Shown in pieces: positions 17,599 to 27,450 of a stretch of 43,357 nt of DNA (the stretch's first letter is position 1; every line of letters starts with the position of its first letter). The stretch comes from Bacteroidales bacterium (GTDB lineage Bacteria; Bacteroidota; Bacteroidia; Bacteroidales; UBA932): assembly GCA_017415715.1 (NCBI GenBank), contig JAFQFD010000011.1, positions 1 through 43,357 on the forward strand, in the 5' to 3' direction. The translations under genes and the position numbers were made by a program. The notes below the pieces were generated by a model. The model did no database searches, was not told the origin of the DNA, and saw only the letters and a list, made by a program, of their open reading frames with translations.

Positions 17599-18573
17599 AT
17601 GAAGAAGATTGCAATATTTATCACTGCGCTTGCGCTTTTCGCTTCGTGCGACAAGCCTTACAATATGGATCTGCCGCTTTCAGTGGCACAGCGCAACATC
17701 TCCCTCAGCAAGGATGCCGGCTCGACCCACGTCCTTGTATATGCCGACGGAGACTGGACGGCGACGTTCACCGAGCCGGTCGAGTGGGCGAGTCTGAACA
17801 AAGTGTCCGGATATGGAAACAGTGACCTTGTGTTTACCTACAGTGCCAACTACGGCATTGCGCGAAGAGTGGGGATCGTCCTGTCCAAGGACGAGCTCCG
17901 CGACACCGTCGTGATGACCCAGGCAGGTCCGGTAAGTACTCCTATATATGAGCCTCAGGTTACTCAGGTGCCTCTTTTCAATACTGCAGGTACTGCTGTA
18001 ATCAATGCGGTCGGAAACCTTCTGTATTGTGCTGATGCCGTGTATGCATATGCAGTATACACCGAGGCGGACGGCACAGAAGAGACCGTGCTTATCGACG
18101 GCCAGGATGCCGATCCGGCGCACTGGATCACATCTTTCGAGGCGGAACACGACAAGTTCCGTTTCGGTGTGGCAGCTAACGCTTCAGGAGCTCAGAGGAC
18201 TGCCAGACTCAGGATCACCATCTCCAATCCTACCGGTATGACATTCAACAAGTATGTGACCGTCACCCAGAGCGAAGGCAAGGCCGCATTCAAGCTCCCG
18301 GCTCTCGGATATGGCTCTTATGGTCCTGATGCCCAGACTCTTGTGGTCGAGACTTCGGAAAATACAATCTGGCCTTATCAGGACAATATGACCATTACGC
18401 TTCAGGACCCGAACTGGATCACCGATGCCCATATGGTTCCGGGAGGTCTCAGCCTTACACTCACCGAGAACAAGACAGGCAGCCCACGTCAGCAGAATCT
18501 GACCCTGACATACGTCTCTGACGCAGGCGAGATCATCAACGGCAAGTTTACAGTAATCCAGTCAACTAAATAA
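17599..18573 (+). CDS. BACON-domain surface lipoprotein
   Basis: This 324-aa protein has a short lipoprotein signal peptide (ALFASC, C17). At least two BACON-like Ig domains are visible. The first is at about 25-112, with a DGDWTATF core and the closing VVMTQAG. The last is at about 225-324, closing with GKFTVIQS. A third, less clear segment lies between them (ending YVTVTQSEG). BACON domains are common in surface glycan-binding proteins, where they often act as spacers. It occupies the SusE/SGBP position directly after susD, so a surface glycan-binding role is likely. Confidence 0.78.
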   Translation: MKKIAIFITALALFASCDKPYNMDLPLSVAQRNISLSKDAGSTHVLVYADGDWTATFTEPVEWASLNKVSGYGNSDLVFTYSANYGIARRVGIVLSKDELRDTVVMTQAGPVSTPIYEPQVTQVPLFNTAGTAVINAVGNLLYCADAVYAYAVYTEADGTEETVLIDGQDADPAHWITSFEAEHDKFRFGVAANASGAQRTARLRITISNPTGMTFNKYVTVTQSEGKAAFKLPALGYGSYGPDAQTLVVETSENTIWPYQDNMTITLQDPNWITDAHMVPGGLSLTLTENKTGSPRQQNLTLTYVSDAGEIINGKFTVIQSTK

Positions 18574-18578
18574 CAGGA

Positions 18579-20996
18579 ATGAATATGAAGAGAAATATAT
18601 TTAGAGCGTTTTCCGCTTCGGTGGTCTGCCTTGCGGCATTGTCCTGCAGCCTTGACGAGACAGCGGACATAAAGCTGGTTGAGCTGGGAACTCCGCTTGA
18701 AGACAATGTCTGCATCATCGAGGCCGAGGGTGGAGAATACGCACTTGAGATCTATTCCAACGGAAGCTATCATATAGAGATGCTCGATCAGAGCAGCTGG
18801 CTCACTCTCAGCGCTATGAAGGGAAGCGGAGACGGCACTCTGACGCTGACATCCACCGGCAATGATGAGTTCAAGAGAATGACTTCGTTCGCACTGTGCA
18901 GCGACGTGGACGAGCGTCGTGACACAGTATACGTGAAGCAGAAGGGTAAGATCGAGGCAAGTCTTTCGATGGGCAACACCTCTATGGTGGTGCCTGGAGC
19001 AGGCGGTGAGTCAAAGGCTTCGCTTTCCACCAACATCCCGTTCGAGTACTTCAAGGTGAATGTCGACTATAACGATCCGGAGAATGTAGGATGGCTCGAT
19101 CCTGAAAAGGTGTCTATGTCCGGCGATGGTCCGGACAGGACCCTCAGCATCTGGACAGAGCCTAACCCGGATGACGTTTCTGTCCGTACGGCATCCCTCA
19201 ACCTCTCTTTCGTGGACGGATGGGGTGACAAGGTTGCGCTTGACATGATCGTGATGCAGAAGAACTCCAACGAAGGCCTTGGTGTGCTCAAGTCTTTCGC
19301 CGAGATCAGAAGCACCTATCCGAGCGGCGGAGAAGTGACCGAAGACTATATCCTCGAGGGAATCGTAGTCAGCAACACCGAGGGTGGAAATGCCGGTGAG
19401 AACGAGCAGATCAGTGCTTCCGCAATCGACTATACTGTCTCTCAGAGGACTGTATATGTGCAGTCTCTTGACGGAAAATACGGTTTCTCCCTTCTCACCG
19501 AGACAGAAGAGGACAATATCTTCAAGCAGTTCAACAAGGTGCAGGTGCTTCTCAAGGGTACGGAGATCTATCTCTTCGACAATCCGGCCAAGTACTACCA
19601 GATCAAGGGTGTGAAGAAGAGTATGGTCGCTTCCAATGTGAAGGCGGCCGAGTCGGAGATTGTCGTGAAGCAGAAGCATTTCAATGAGCTCACTGATGAT
19701 GACATCTTTACCTATGTCACTCTGAAGGATGTCGAGTTCCCTGTCAGAAAGGGATCCATCTGTCCTATCAACGAAGGATATTCCATTGCCGGAAAATCTG
19801 ACCGTATCGCCAAGTTCCCGCTTCTGGTGCGCGACATCAACGGCGACAGCTTCTATATGTATACAAATACTGTCTGCACATATCGTAACGATGGTACCCG
19901 CGTTCCTCAGGGATCAGGAAACATTTCCGGCGTGATTGTGCACGAGCGCTTCTCGCGCTTCGAGTGGAAGAACGGTATGGACCTCCTCGATATGGAGACA
20001 GACCCAGAGCTCGGAAACATCGGAAGATATCAGATCCGTCACCAGACCAAGGGCGACATCTATGACCAGATGCAGATGGACTTCAAGGACAGCTTCTCGG
20101 AGCTTCTCGTGGAGTACCGCTACTGGAATCCTGACATCGAGCACGGTGTCCAGAGGCCTACATACGGAGATAACGGATGGTTTACCCACACTTACCAGAA
20201 GAAGTATACAGGCACGGAAGCCAAGGAATATACCGAGGAAGTGTATAAGCAGCATATGTCTGCTGAGGTATGTTTCTCATACCTTGGCCCTATCGGTCTT
20301 GCAGGCACTATGTTCGGAGCCAACACCGGCAATGTGAACGGACTTGGCATCGTCCTGGACTCGGACAAGGACCGTTATAATCCTGAAATGTCAGAGTGGG
20401 TAGGCGAGTTCAACGGCACCCGTCAGTGGCTTGCTCCGGAGACATCTATGGCTGATGCTGAGATCCCTATGCGCGTGGCCAACGCCGGTAGCGGTGCAGG
20501 AAAGGGCTGGTGCTCTTCTGACTGCTACTGCGCGTTCAGAAGCCTCAAATGGTGGGATTTCGACCAGGACAGAGGATATGCCTGGATGCTGAACTTCTCG
20601 ACGAAGGGCATCAGCAGCAAGCTCTCGATGCAGATATCAGTGCTCAACTCATCGCAGAGATTCCACTCTCCGCGCTACTGGAAGGCAGAATGGTCTGAGG
20701 TTGACTCTATGGATCCTTCAAAAGACGCCCAGTGGCATCCGATAGGCGAGTATACGGTTCCTGACATTTCACAGTGGACAGGTACGCTCTTCTCGTCAGT
20801 CGTAGGATACAAGGCCATCAATATGGACCTTCCTGCGGAACTCCTCGGAAAGGACAATGTATACATCCGCCTGATGCCGGTCAGCGACCTCTGCAGCAGC
20901 GGCGGAGACTACACCGACACCTTCATCACCGATGATGAGGACGGCGACAAGCACGCGAGCTCTATCGACTACATAGCCATCCGCTACAACAAGTAA
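18579..20996 (+). CDS. BACON-DUF5689 surface lipoprotein
   Basis: This 805-aa lipoprotein (lipobox LAALSC, C23) has a BACON domain at about 40-125 ending DTVYVKQKG. A second BACON-like domain follows (about 130-225, ending MIVMQKNSN), then a DUF5689-type module (about 230-480, opening SFAEIRSTYPSGG). The C-terminal region (about 485-805) looks beta-rich and may bind carbohydrate; it contains many Trp residues, for example SLKWWDFDQ. The start could be Met1 or Met3 (18585). It is 5 bp after the preceding gene. The role is inferred as surface glycan capture; I see no catalytic signature. Confidence 0.75.
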   Translation: MNMKRNIFRAFSASVVCLAALSCSLDETADIKLVELGTPLEDNVCIIEAEGGEYALEIYSNGSYHIEMLDQSSWLTLSAMKGSGDGTLTLTSTGNDEFKRMTSFALCSDVDERRDTVYVKQKGKIEASLSMGNTSMVVPGAGGESKASLSTNIPFEYFKVNVDYNDPENVGWLDPEKVSMSGDGPDRTLSIWTEPNPDDVSVRTASLNLSFVDGWGDKVALDMIVMQKNSNEGLGVLKSFAEIRSTYPSGGEVTEDYILEGIVVSNTEGGNAGENEQISASAIDYTVSQRTVYVQSLDGKYGFSLLTETEEDNIFKQFNKVQVLLKGTEIYLFDNPAKYYQIKGVKKSMVASNVKAAESEIVVKQKHFNELTDDDIFTYVTLKDVEFPVRKGSICPINEGYSIAGKSDRIAKFPLLVRDINGDSFYMYTNTVCTYRNDGTRVPQGSGNISGVIVHERFSRFEWKNGMDLLDMETDPELGNIGRYQIRHQTKGDIYDQMQMDFKDSFSELLVEYRYWNPDIEHGVQRPTYGDNGWFTHTYQKKYTGTEAKEYTEEVYKQHMSAEVCFSYLGPIGLAGTMFGANTGNVNGLGIVLDSDKDRYNPEMSEWVGEFNGTRQWLAPETSMADAEIPMRVANAGSGAGKGWCSSDCYCAFRSLKWWDFDQDRGYAWMLNFSTKGISSKLSMQISVLNSSQRFHSPRYWKAEWSEVDSMDPSKDAQWHPIGEYTVPDISQWTGTLFSSVVGYKAINMDLPAELLGKDNVYIRLMPVSDLCSSGGDYTDTFITDDEDGDKHASSIDYIAIRYNK

Positions 20997-21024
20997 CATC
21001 ATTAACCAACTAATAATAACTATT

Positions 21025-22962
21025 ATGAACAAAAAGTTTTTCATTATGGCCATTGCGGCAGTTCTGGCCATCTTCATCAGCTGTAACAAGGAGGAGAAGA
21101 CTCCTGAGCAGCCGACTCCGCAGATCACAGCGATCTCTCCTTCAAGCGGTCTTGCAGGCATCGCTGCAACAATCACAGGAAAGGACTTCTCGGCTGAGAA
21201 GGACGGCAACGTCGTACTTTTCGGCGAGGCTGTGGCTACTGTGACATCAGCTTCTGCAACATCTCTCGTTGTGATCGTTCCTGAGAACGAGCCTGGCAAG
21301 GTATCGGTTACCGTTGCAGTAGGCGAGAAGGTTTCAACAGGCTTCGACTTCACTTATGAGGTGCCTGTATATCCTGCAGAACTCCACTCACTCAATCCTG
21401 CAAAGGCTCAGATGGGTGCGGAGATTACACTCGTAGGAAAGCACTTCGGTGACGATGCAAGTGTTTATACAGTTCTTTTCGATGAGGACGTTGCCGAGAT
21501 CAAGAGCATTACAGACGAGGCTATCGTAGTTGTCGTTCCTGAGACTCTTGACGAGCAGGCAAATGTCATCCTCAAGAAGGGTGACGAGATGATTCCTACA
21601 GTCCAGCAGTTCACATACGAGTTCCCTAAGACTCTCGCTATGGGTGCAATCACAGGCATCATCTATGAGGCAGGCGCTGACTTCACAGTTCCAGTAGAGA
21701 ATCTTGCAGAGGGTGACGAAGTAAAGGCTGTATTCGTAGGCAAGGACGGCGAAGTCGAGGTTGAGTGCCTCGCAGAGGATGGCGTTCTTACAGTATTCGT
21801 CCCTGCAAAGCTCAAGGGCGACTACAAGCTCAAGGTTTATGTAAAGGGCTGCCTTCCTGTAGAGTCTGCAGCAGAATTCGCAGTATACTATGTTCCTCAG
21901 TATCAGCTTGATCTTACTGATCCTGCAGGATACATCGGAGGATATGGCTCTGGCTCGCACAAGGACGGTGTAGGCTCGGAGGCAAGATTCAACTCTACCA
22001 GCGGCGTTGCTCTGGCTTCAGACGGAATGTTGTGGGTGACTACCATAGGCGGAACAATTTCAAACAACAACGGACACGCTATCCGCAAGGTCAATCCGAC
22101 CACAAAAGAGGTTACAACAGTGATCGAACCAGATGTGTTGACACTTGGCGGTACCCAGAATATGTATCCATACCACGGAGCTTTCGCTTCAAACGGTGAC
22201 TTCTATGCAGCTTGCAAGAACGGAAAGTTTATGATCGGTAAGGTATCTGCTGCCGACAATACCTGGTCAGTATTCGAGTGTACAAACACTCCTGCAAAGT
22301 ACAATGACGCAAAGGGTATCAACTTTATGAATCTCATCCTTGACGCTCAGGACAATATCTATGTGTGCGACCGCGACCAGAGCCGTATCCTCAAGGTGAA
22401 CGCCGGCTCTACTGACGTTGCTGCCACAATCCAGGTCAAGGCTACAATCAACGGTGAGGAGAACAACATCCAGATCAACCATTTTGTCTGGGGAAAGAAC
22501 AAGGAGCAGTTCATTGTTTCAGGCTCTGACGACCTCGTGCTTGTTCTCGCGGATATGAGCGGAAACGGAACGGTAATCGCCGGAAATGGTCTGAAGCCTC
22601 ATTATTATGATGGCACTAATACTAACAAAACGGGAGATGCAGAGAATGTGAATTTCACTGACGGTGAGCCTGGTAATCCTCTTTCTGTAACAATCGGTCA
22701 GATCGGAGGCATATTCTACGACGAGGCAGACGGTTACATCTACTTCAACGATGTCAACTCAAAGGCATTCAGAGTGCTTGTTCCAGGTGTAGGCGGCGAC
22801 TATACCAAGGGCGCTGTGAAGACTCTCCTCGGACATCCGCTTCTGTCAGCATCCAAGGAAGGTGCGCTAGGCAATCTTGGCGGACTGGTAAGAATGTCTG
22901 ACGGCTCTTTCTATATCGCAGCAAACAAGGCAATAAGCAAGGCATCTCCGGTATTGGAGTAA
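21025..22962 (+). CDS. IPT/TIG-repeat lipoprotein with C-terminal NHL-like beta-propeller
   Basis: This 645-aa lipoprotein (IFISC, C20) has a Pro/Glu linker followed by two clear IPT/TIG domains (about 34-115 and 120-200, each with an AISPSSGLAG-like or SLNPAKAQMG-like start). A third Ig-like segment follows (about 210-290). The C-terminal half (about 300-645) has propeller repeats typical of NHL/SMP-30-like domains, for example DGVGSEARFNSTSGVAL and DAQDNIYVCDRDQSRILKV. Similar proteins sit at SGBP positions in Bacteroidetes PULs. Codon use is closer to efp than to the neighbouring genes, which suggests high expression. The 28-bp AT-rich gap upstream is the longest inside the operon. Confidence 0.78.
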   Translation: MNKKFFIMAIAAVLAIFISCNKEEKTPEQPTPQITAISPSSGLAGIAATITGKDFSAEKDGNVVLFGEAVATVTSASATSLVVIVPENEPGKVSVTVAVGEKVSTGFDFTYEVPVYPAELHSLNPAKAQMGAEITLVGKHFGDDASVYTVLFDEDVAEIKSITDEAIVVVVPETLDEQANVILKKGDEMIPTVQQFTYEFPKTLAMGAITGIIYEAGADFTVPVENLAEGDEVKAVFVGKDGEVEVECLAEDGVLTVFVPAKLKGDYKLKVYVKGCLPVESAAEFAVYYVPQYQLDLTDPAGYIGGYGSGSHKDGVGSEARFNSTSGVALASDGMLWVTTIGGTISNNNGHAIRKVNPTTKEVTTVIEPDVLTLGGTQNMYPYHGAFASNGDFYAACKNGKFMIGKVSAADNTWSVFECTNTPAKYNDAKGINFMNLILDAQDNIYVCDRDQSRILKVNAGSTDVAATIQVKATINGEENNIQINHFVWGKNKEQFIVSGSDDLVLVLADMSGNGTVIAGNGLKPHYYDGTNTNKTGDAENVNFTDGEPGNPLSVTIGQIGGIFYDEADGYIYFNDVNSKAFRVLVPGVGGDYTKGAVKTLLGHPLLSASKEGALGNLGGLVRMSDGSFYIAANKAISKASPVLE

Positions 22963-22981
22963 TTAATAAGAATATATTCGT

Positions 22982-25042
22982 ATGAATATCAGACTATTGT
23001 CATTGACAGTCGGCGTGGTGCTTCTGGCAAGCGCCGGCTGTTCTTCTCATCAGCCGGCTGGTGATGTCGCTTATCCTGTCACTCAGGAGCATAGGGACAG
23101 GGCTGCAGAGCTGGTGAGCCAGATGACCCTTGAGGAGAAGTGTGCCTATGTGGGCGGCTCGGAGGATGGATTCTATATCCGTCCGGTGGAGCGTCTGGGC
23201 ATTCCTCTCATCAGGATGGCAGACGGTCCTCAGGGCGTGCGCAACAACACCAAGAGTACGCTTTTCGCTTGCGGAGTGGCGGCTGCCGCTTCGTGGAACG
23301 AGGACGTGACCTATGAAATGGGTGTGGCTCTCGGTCATGATTCCCGCGCAAGGGGAGTGCACATACTTCTCGGTCCGGGCGTCAACATCTACCGCAGCCC
23401 TCTCTGCGGCAGAAACTTCGAGTATATGGGTGAGGATCCGCTTCTTGCATCCAGGACTGCTGTCCAGTACATCAAGGGTGTGCAGTCTCAGGGAGTTATG
23501 GCGACAGTGAAGCATTTTGCCCTCAATAATCAGGAATTCAACCGCCACCACGTGAGCTCGGATGCGGATGAACGCACGATGAACGAGATCTACTTCCCTG
23601 CATTCAAGGCTGCAGTAGATGCTGGCGTCGCTTCGGTGATGAGCAGCTACAACCTTGTGAACAATGTGCATTCGGCAGAGAACGAGTGGCTCCTCAAGGA
23701 GACCCTCAAGGGTGAATGGGGCTTCGACGGATTCGTGATGTCGGACTGGACATCTACATATTCGACTCTCGGATGCGTACGCAGCGGACTGGACCTGGAG
23801 ATGCCGAAGGGATTCTGTATGAACTATAAGAACATCAAGCCTCTCATCGAGACAGGTGTGGTGCGTGAGAAGGATATCGACGAAAAGGTCGAGACCATCC
23901 TTGCCATCCTCATAGCTTACGGCTTCCTGGACCGTCCTCAGCTGGATACGACCATAAAGGAGGACAATCCATATTCACGTGAAGTCGCCTACAGGCTCTC
24001 CTGCGAGTCAGCAGTGCTCCTGAAGAACGATGGCGCGCTCCCTCTCCAGAAGGGTGGAAAGATCGCCCTTATGGGTCCTCGTGCCGACGTAATTCCTTGC
24101 GGAGGCGGCTCAGGTGCAGTAGATCCTCTCTATTCGATTTCCCTTCTCCAGGGTATGAACGGCCTCGGGGAGGACTTCCCTGTGACTTATGTAGAGGATT
24201 ACGCCAAGAATGCAGATATGCTCAAGGATGCGTCTGCAGTGGTGGTTTCGGTGGGCTTCGACAAGCACACCGAGAAGGAGGACCACGACAGGACATTCGC
24301 CCTTCCTGAAGGTCAGGACGAGATGATCGAGTTCGCTCTTGAGAATAACGACAACGTGATCGTAGTCGTATATTCAGGCGGCGGAATAGATATGAGCCGC
24401 TGGGGCGACAAGGTGTCAGCCATTGTTATGGGCTGGTATCCTGGTCAGGAAGGCGGACAGGCGATCGCGCGTATGCTCGCCGGCGAGTTCTCGCCATCGG
24501 GCCGTCTGCCGTTCACTATTGAGGCAGCCGCAGAGGAAAATCCTACATATACGAACTATTATGTGGAGAAGCCTCTGACAAAGCGCGGCCATTCGACTCT
24601 CAACGTGACTTACGGAGAGGGTGTGTTCGTGGGCTACAGGGGATATGAAAAGAACGGAGTATGCCCTGCCTATGCGTTCGGACACGGCCTTACATACACC
24701 ACATTCGAGTATTCGGACCTCAAGGCTGTAAAGGCCGGTGACGGATATGATGTGACATTCACGGTGACTAACACAGGTGACTTCGACGCAGCTGAAGTGG
24801 CTCAGGTCTATGTCGGCGAACAGAATCCTGTCGTTGTCCGTCCTGCAAAGGAACTCAAGGGATACGACAAGGTGTTCGTGAAGGCAGGCGAGTCGGCAGA
24901 GGTGAAAGTTCATCTTCCTGAGTCGGCGTTTGCATACTATGACGTGGATATCCACGGATGGAATGTGACCCCTGGAATGTTCAATATTATGGTCGGAGCC
25001 GCTTCTGACGATATCAGACTTCAGACCGAAGTGAAAATGTAA
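22982..25042 (+). CDS. Glycoside hydrolase family 3 lipoprotein (beta-glucosidase/xylosidase type)
   Basis: This 686-aa lipoprotein (LLASAGC, C20) has an N-terminal (beta/alpha)8 domain (about 35-320) with the KHFALNNQE motif and the catalytic nucleophile D255 in FVMSDW. An alpha/beta sandwich domain follows (about 345-560, GQDEMIEFALENNDNVIVVV), then an Fn3-like C-terminal domain (about 580-680). GH3 enzymes are retaining exo-hydrolases that release glucose, xylose, arabinose or GlcNAc from beta-linked oligosaccharides. Sequence alone does not decide between these. Lipid anchoring points to action in the periplasm or at the surface on products of the PUL. Confidence 0.9.
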   Translation: MNIRLLSLTVGVVLLASAGCSSHQPAGDVAYPVTQEHRDRAAELVSQMTLEEKCAYVGGSEDGFYIRPVERLGIPLIRMADGPQGVRNNTKSTLFACGVAAAASWNEDVTYEMGVALGHDSRARGVHILLGPGVNIYRSPLCGRNFEYMGEDPLLASRTAVQYIKGVQSQGVMATVKHFALNNQEFNRHHVSSDADERTMNEIYFPAFKAAVDAGVASVMSSYNLVNNVHSAENEWLLKETLKGEWGFDGFVMSDWTSTYSTLGCVRSGLDLEMPKGFCMNYKNIKPLIETGVVREKDIDEKVETILAILIAYGFLDRPQLDTTIKEDNPYSREVAYRLSCESAVLLKNDGALPLQKGGKIALMGPRADVIPCGGGSGAVDPLYSISLLQGMNGLGEDFPVTYVEDYAKNADMLKDASAVVVSVGFDKHTEKEDHDRTFALPEGQDEMIEFALENNDNVIVVVYSGGGIDMSRWGDKVSAIVMGWYPGQEGGQAIARMLAGEFSPSGRLPFTIEAAAEENPTYTNYYVEKPLTKRGHSTLNVTYGEGVFVGYRGYEKNGVCPAYAFGHGLTYTTFEYSDLKAVKAGDGYDVTFTVTNTGDFDAAEVAQVYVGEQNPVVVRPAKELKGYDKVFVKAGESAEVKVHLPESAFAYYDVDIHGWNVTPGMFNIMVGAASDDIRLQTEVKM

Positions 25043-25048
25043 AGACAG

Positions 25049-26134
25049 ATGCGAAAGCTTTTTATTTCATTATTAGTTGTATTGGTGAGTGCCGGTGCGT
25101 CAGCCCAGCAGCGTTATGTAGATGCTGCTGAACTGACCGTTATCGGCCAGCCTGTGCCGACGGACCGTCCTTTCGCAAGGGTGGATACCTCGGTGTACAA
25201 GTTCAACGATGCCACAATCGACCGTTATGCCAATTATTCCACCGGCCTTGCCGTGCTGTTCACGACAGACTCGCGGAATATTAAGGCACGATGGGAGACA
25301 TCCGGAGCAAATTCCGGCTCCAATATGGCGGCGATAGGCCAGAAGGGCCTGGACCTCTATATAAAGAAGGATGGCGAATGGGTGTTCGCCGGTGTAGGCT
25401 CACCCGCTATGAACAAGGCGCCATACGACAGACACGAAAGCACTTTAGTGGCTCATATGGAGCCGGGAGTCAAGGAATGCCTTCTTTATCTTCCTCTCTT
25501 CGACAAGGTGGACAATCTTGAGATCGGAGTGGATCAGGAAGCATTCATCAGGCCTCTCGCGAATCCGTTCCGCCACAAGATCGTGGTAAAGGGCTCAAGC
25601 ATCACTCACGGAGCTGCTGCGAGCCGTCCGGGTATGACATATGCAGCCCGGTTCGGCCGTGACAACGGATTCTACTGCATCAACCTCGGATTCAGCGGCA
25701 AGTCCAAGCTGCAGAAGGAATATGCCCTTCTGCTCGCTGACATCGAGGATGTGGATGCATTCATATTCGACACTTTCTCCAATCCTTCGGCAGAGGATAT
25801 ATACGGACGTTTCGATGAGTTTGTGGACATAGTACGCGCAGCTCACCCGGATGTTCCGATGATCTTCCTGCAGACGGAAAGACGCGAGACCAGAAACTTC
25901 AACACCGACAGGGAAGCCTTCGAGGCGGCGAAGCAGAAGGCTGCAGCGGAGAAGGTGCGTCAGAGGATGAAGACAGACCGCCATATCTATTTCATCACAT
26001 CGGAAGATTTCCTCGGCGATGAGCATATAGCTACTGCAGACGGGACTCATCCGACGGACCTCGGATTCACATATATGCTTGAGAGCATATCTCCGAAGAT
26101 AAAGAAGATATTGAAGAAATACGGGGTCAGATAG
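25049..26134 (+). CDS. Secreted SGNH/GDSL-family hydrolase with GxDLY-type N-terminal domain
   Basis: This 361-aa protein has a type I signal peptide (AGASA-QQ). An N-terminal beta-sandwich of the SGNH_hydro_N type carries the GLDLYIKKDGEW motif (about 95-110). The SGNH domain has catalytic S184 in GSSITHG and the D331/H334 dyad in DGTHPTDLG; the oxyanion Gly is near LGFSGKS. Such proteins are often carbohydrate esterases that remove acetyl groups. It is the last gene of the PUL1 operon. It converges on susD of PUL2 with a 1-bp gap, and its terminator lies inside that gene. Confidence 0.85.
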   Translation: MRKLFISLLVVLVSAGASAQQRYVDAAELTVIGQPVPTDRPFARVDTSVYKFNDATIDRYANYSTGLAVLFTTDSRNIKARWETSGANSGSNMAAIGQKGLDLYIKKDGEWVFAGVGSPAMNKAPYDRHESTLVAHMEPGVKECLLYLPLFDKVDNLEIGVDQEAFIRPLANPFRHKIVVKGSSITHGAAASRPGMTYAARFGRDNGFYCINLGFSGKSKLQKEYALLLADIEDVDAFIFDTFSNPSAEDIYGRFDEFVDIVRAAHPDVPMIFLQTERRETRNFNTDREAFEAAKQKAAAEKVRQRMKTDRHIYFITSEDFLGDEHIATADGTHPTDLGFTYMLESISPKIKKILKKYGVR

Positions 26135-26135
26135 A

Positions 26136-27446
26136 TTACTGATACATAGCCGAGGCAGCATCCCAGAGCGGGTGCTGCTTCAGTTTTTTATTGAGGGTGA
26201 GTTCGCGTGCCGGGATAGGGAGGACTGTGTACTTGGTGCCCAGGCCGGTCTTCCGCTCATATCTGCCTGTACGCACGAGATCAAACCATCTGAATCCTTC
26301 TCCGAAAAGTTCAAGCCGCCTTTCTTCCAGCACTGCATCGAGGAATTCCTCCTCATCAGCAGGACTTACTGCCGGAAGCCCCCTGAACTTTCTGAGTTCG
26401 TTGAGCCTGTCCAGACCTCCCTGCAGCCCCTGGCCTTCCGCGCTTATGAGGTACATCTCCGCAAGGCGTATCATATACAGCGGATCCTGCCCGGCATCTC
26501 CGCTGCAGTATTTGTTCACTACATTGTTGTTGCTCTGGACATCGACGGAAATGTCTTTCCTCTTGTCTGAAGGTCCGAACATATCCATAGCCTCCTGGGT
26601 CGGGCAGAACGTATATGAGCCTCCCACCGGTGACTCCTTCGTGTAATAATACGAACTCATATTCACCCTTCCTTCGTGGATGAGGTTGGCGAATGTGAAT
26701 ATCTCTTCCTTGTTCTCTCCGCCTCTGAAGATGGTCTCGAAGTCAGCCAGAGCGAAGTCCGGGTCAGTTATCAGTTCTTCAGCGAGAGCTGCCGCTTCCG
26801 CTTTTCTGCCCATAGCCAGGTATGTCCTTGCCAGAAGCGCCTTGGCAGCCTGACGGGATACGAGATTCTTATGGGTGAAGTCTGCAGAATATTCCACAGC
26901 TTTACGGAGCTCGGATACCACGAATTCCCAGGCCTGCGCCTCGGGAGTCTGTCCGACTTCTTCGGTCTCGTTCCCGGTGATGATCGGCACATCCCTCCAT
27001 CGGGCGACTATGTTGTAGTAATACAGTCCTCTGAAGAAATGTCCCACTCCGAGATATTCATTCTTGTCCGGTGATTCCGGCAGCCCCTCGATGATGCTTA
27101 TATACCTGTTGATCTGGTACATGCCGGCATAGAATCCGTTCCACGGGCTTGTGACGATGCTCTGGTTGGGGGCGATCGCCATCTCCACCAGGAGCTTTGG
27201 CGTGTTCACGCCCGACGCTCCCGGACGGATCAGGTCGGAGCCTATGATGTCGAACAGTGCCCATCCGTTGAACGTCGGCTTGTACTGTGCGATGTTGTAT
27301 ATGCCGTTCATCAGCAGCTGTGCGTGTTCATATGTGACCTGGTCGTCGGGCACGGCATTGTGAGGATACTGGTTCAAGTATCTGTCACATCCTCCTGCGG
27401 CAAGCAGAAGGACTATACCTGTTATGATAATGCCTGTCTTCTTCAT
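26136..27446 (-). CDS. SusD/RagB-type surface lipoprotein (PUL2)
   Basis: This 436-aa lipoprotein (LLAAGGC, C20, then DRYLNQYPHNAV) is shorter than the PUL1 SusD. It shows the SusD helices (GHFFRGLYYYNIVARWRDVP, AAKALLARTYLAMG) and the C-terminal EERRLELFGEGFRWFDLVRTG and YTVLPIPARELTLN blocks. It is paired with the SusC ending 4 bp upstream. The last ~12 codons overlap the PUL1 terminator on the other strand. The substrate is unknown. Confidence 0.94.
   Translation of the reverse strand: MKKTGIIITGIVLLLAAGGCDRYLNQYPHNAVPDDQVTYEHAQLLMNGIYNIAQYKPTFNGWALFDIIGSDLIRPGASGVNTPKLLVEMAIAPNQSIVTSPWNGFYAGMYQINRYISIIEGLPESPDKNEYLGVGHFFRGLYYYNIVARWRDVPIITGNETEEVGQTPEAQAWEFVVSELRKAVEYSADFTHKNLVSRQAAKALLARTYLAMGRKAEAAALAEELITDPDFALADFETIFRGGENKEEIFTFANLIHEGRVNMSSYYYTKESPVGGSYTFCPTQEAMDMFGPSDKRKDISVDVQSNNNVVNKYCSGDAGQDPLYMIRLAEMYLISAEGQGLQGGLDRLNELRKFRGLPAVSPADEEEFLDAVLEERRLELFGEGFRWFDLVRTGRYERKTGLGTKYTVLPIPARELTLNKKLKQHPLWDAASAMYQ
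26155..26189 (+). terminator. Intrinsic terminator of PUL1 embedded in the opposing susD
   Basis: GCAGCA (26155-26160) plus CCC (26162-26164) pair with GGGTGCTGC (26170-26178), with one bulged T and a 5-nt loop. A TTTTTT run follows at 26184-26189. It lies about 20 nt after the SGNH hydrolase stop and inside the last codons of the minus-strand susD, so the same DNA encodes that protein's C-terminus. Confidence 0.7.
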
Positions 27447-27450
27447 ACCG

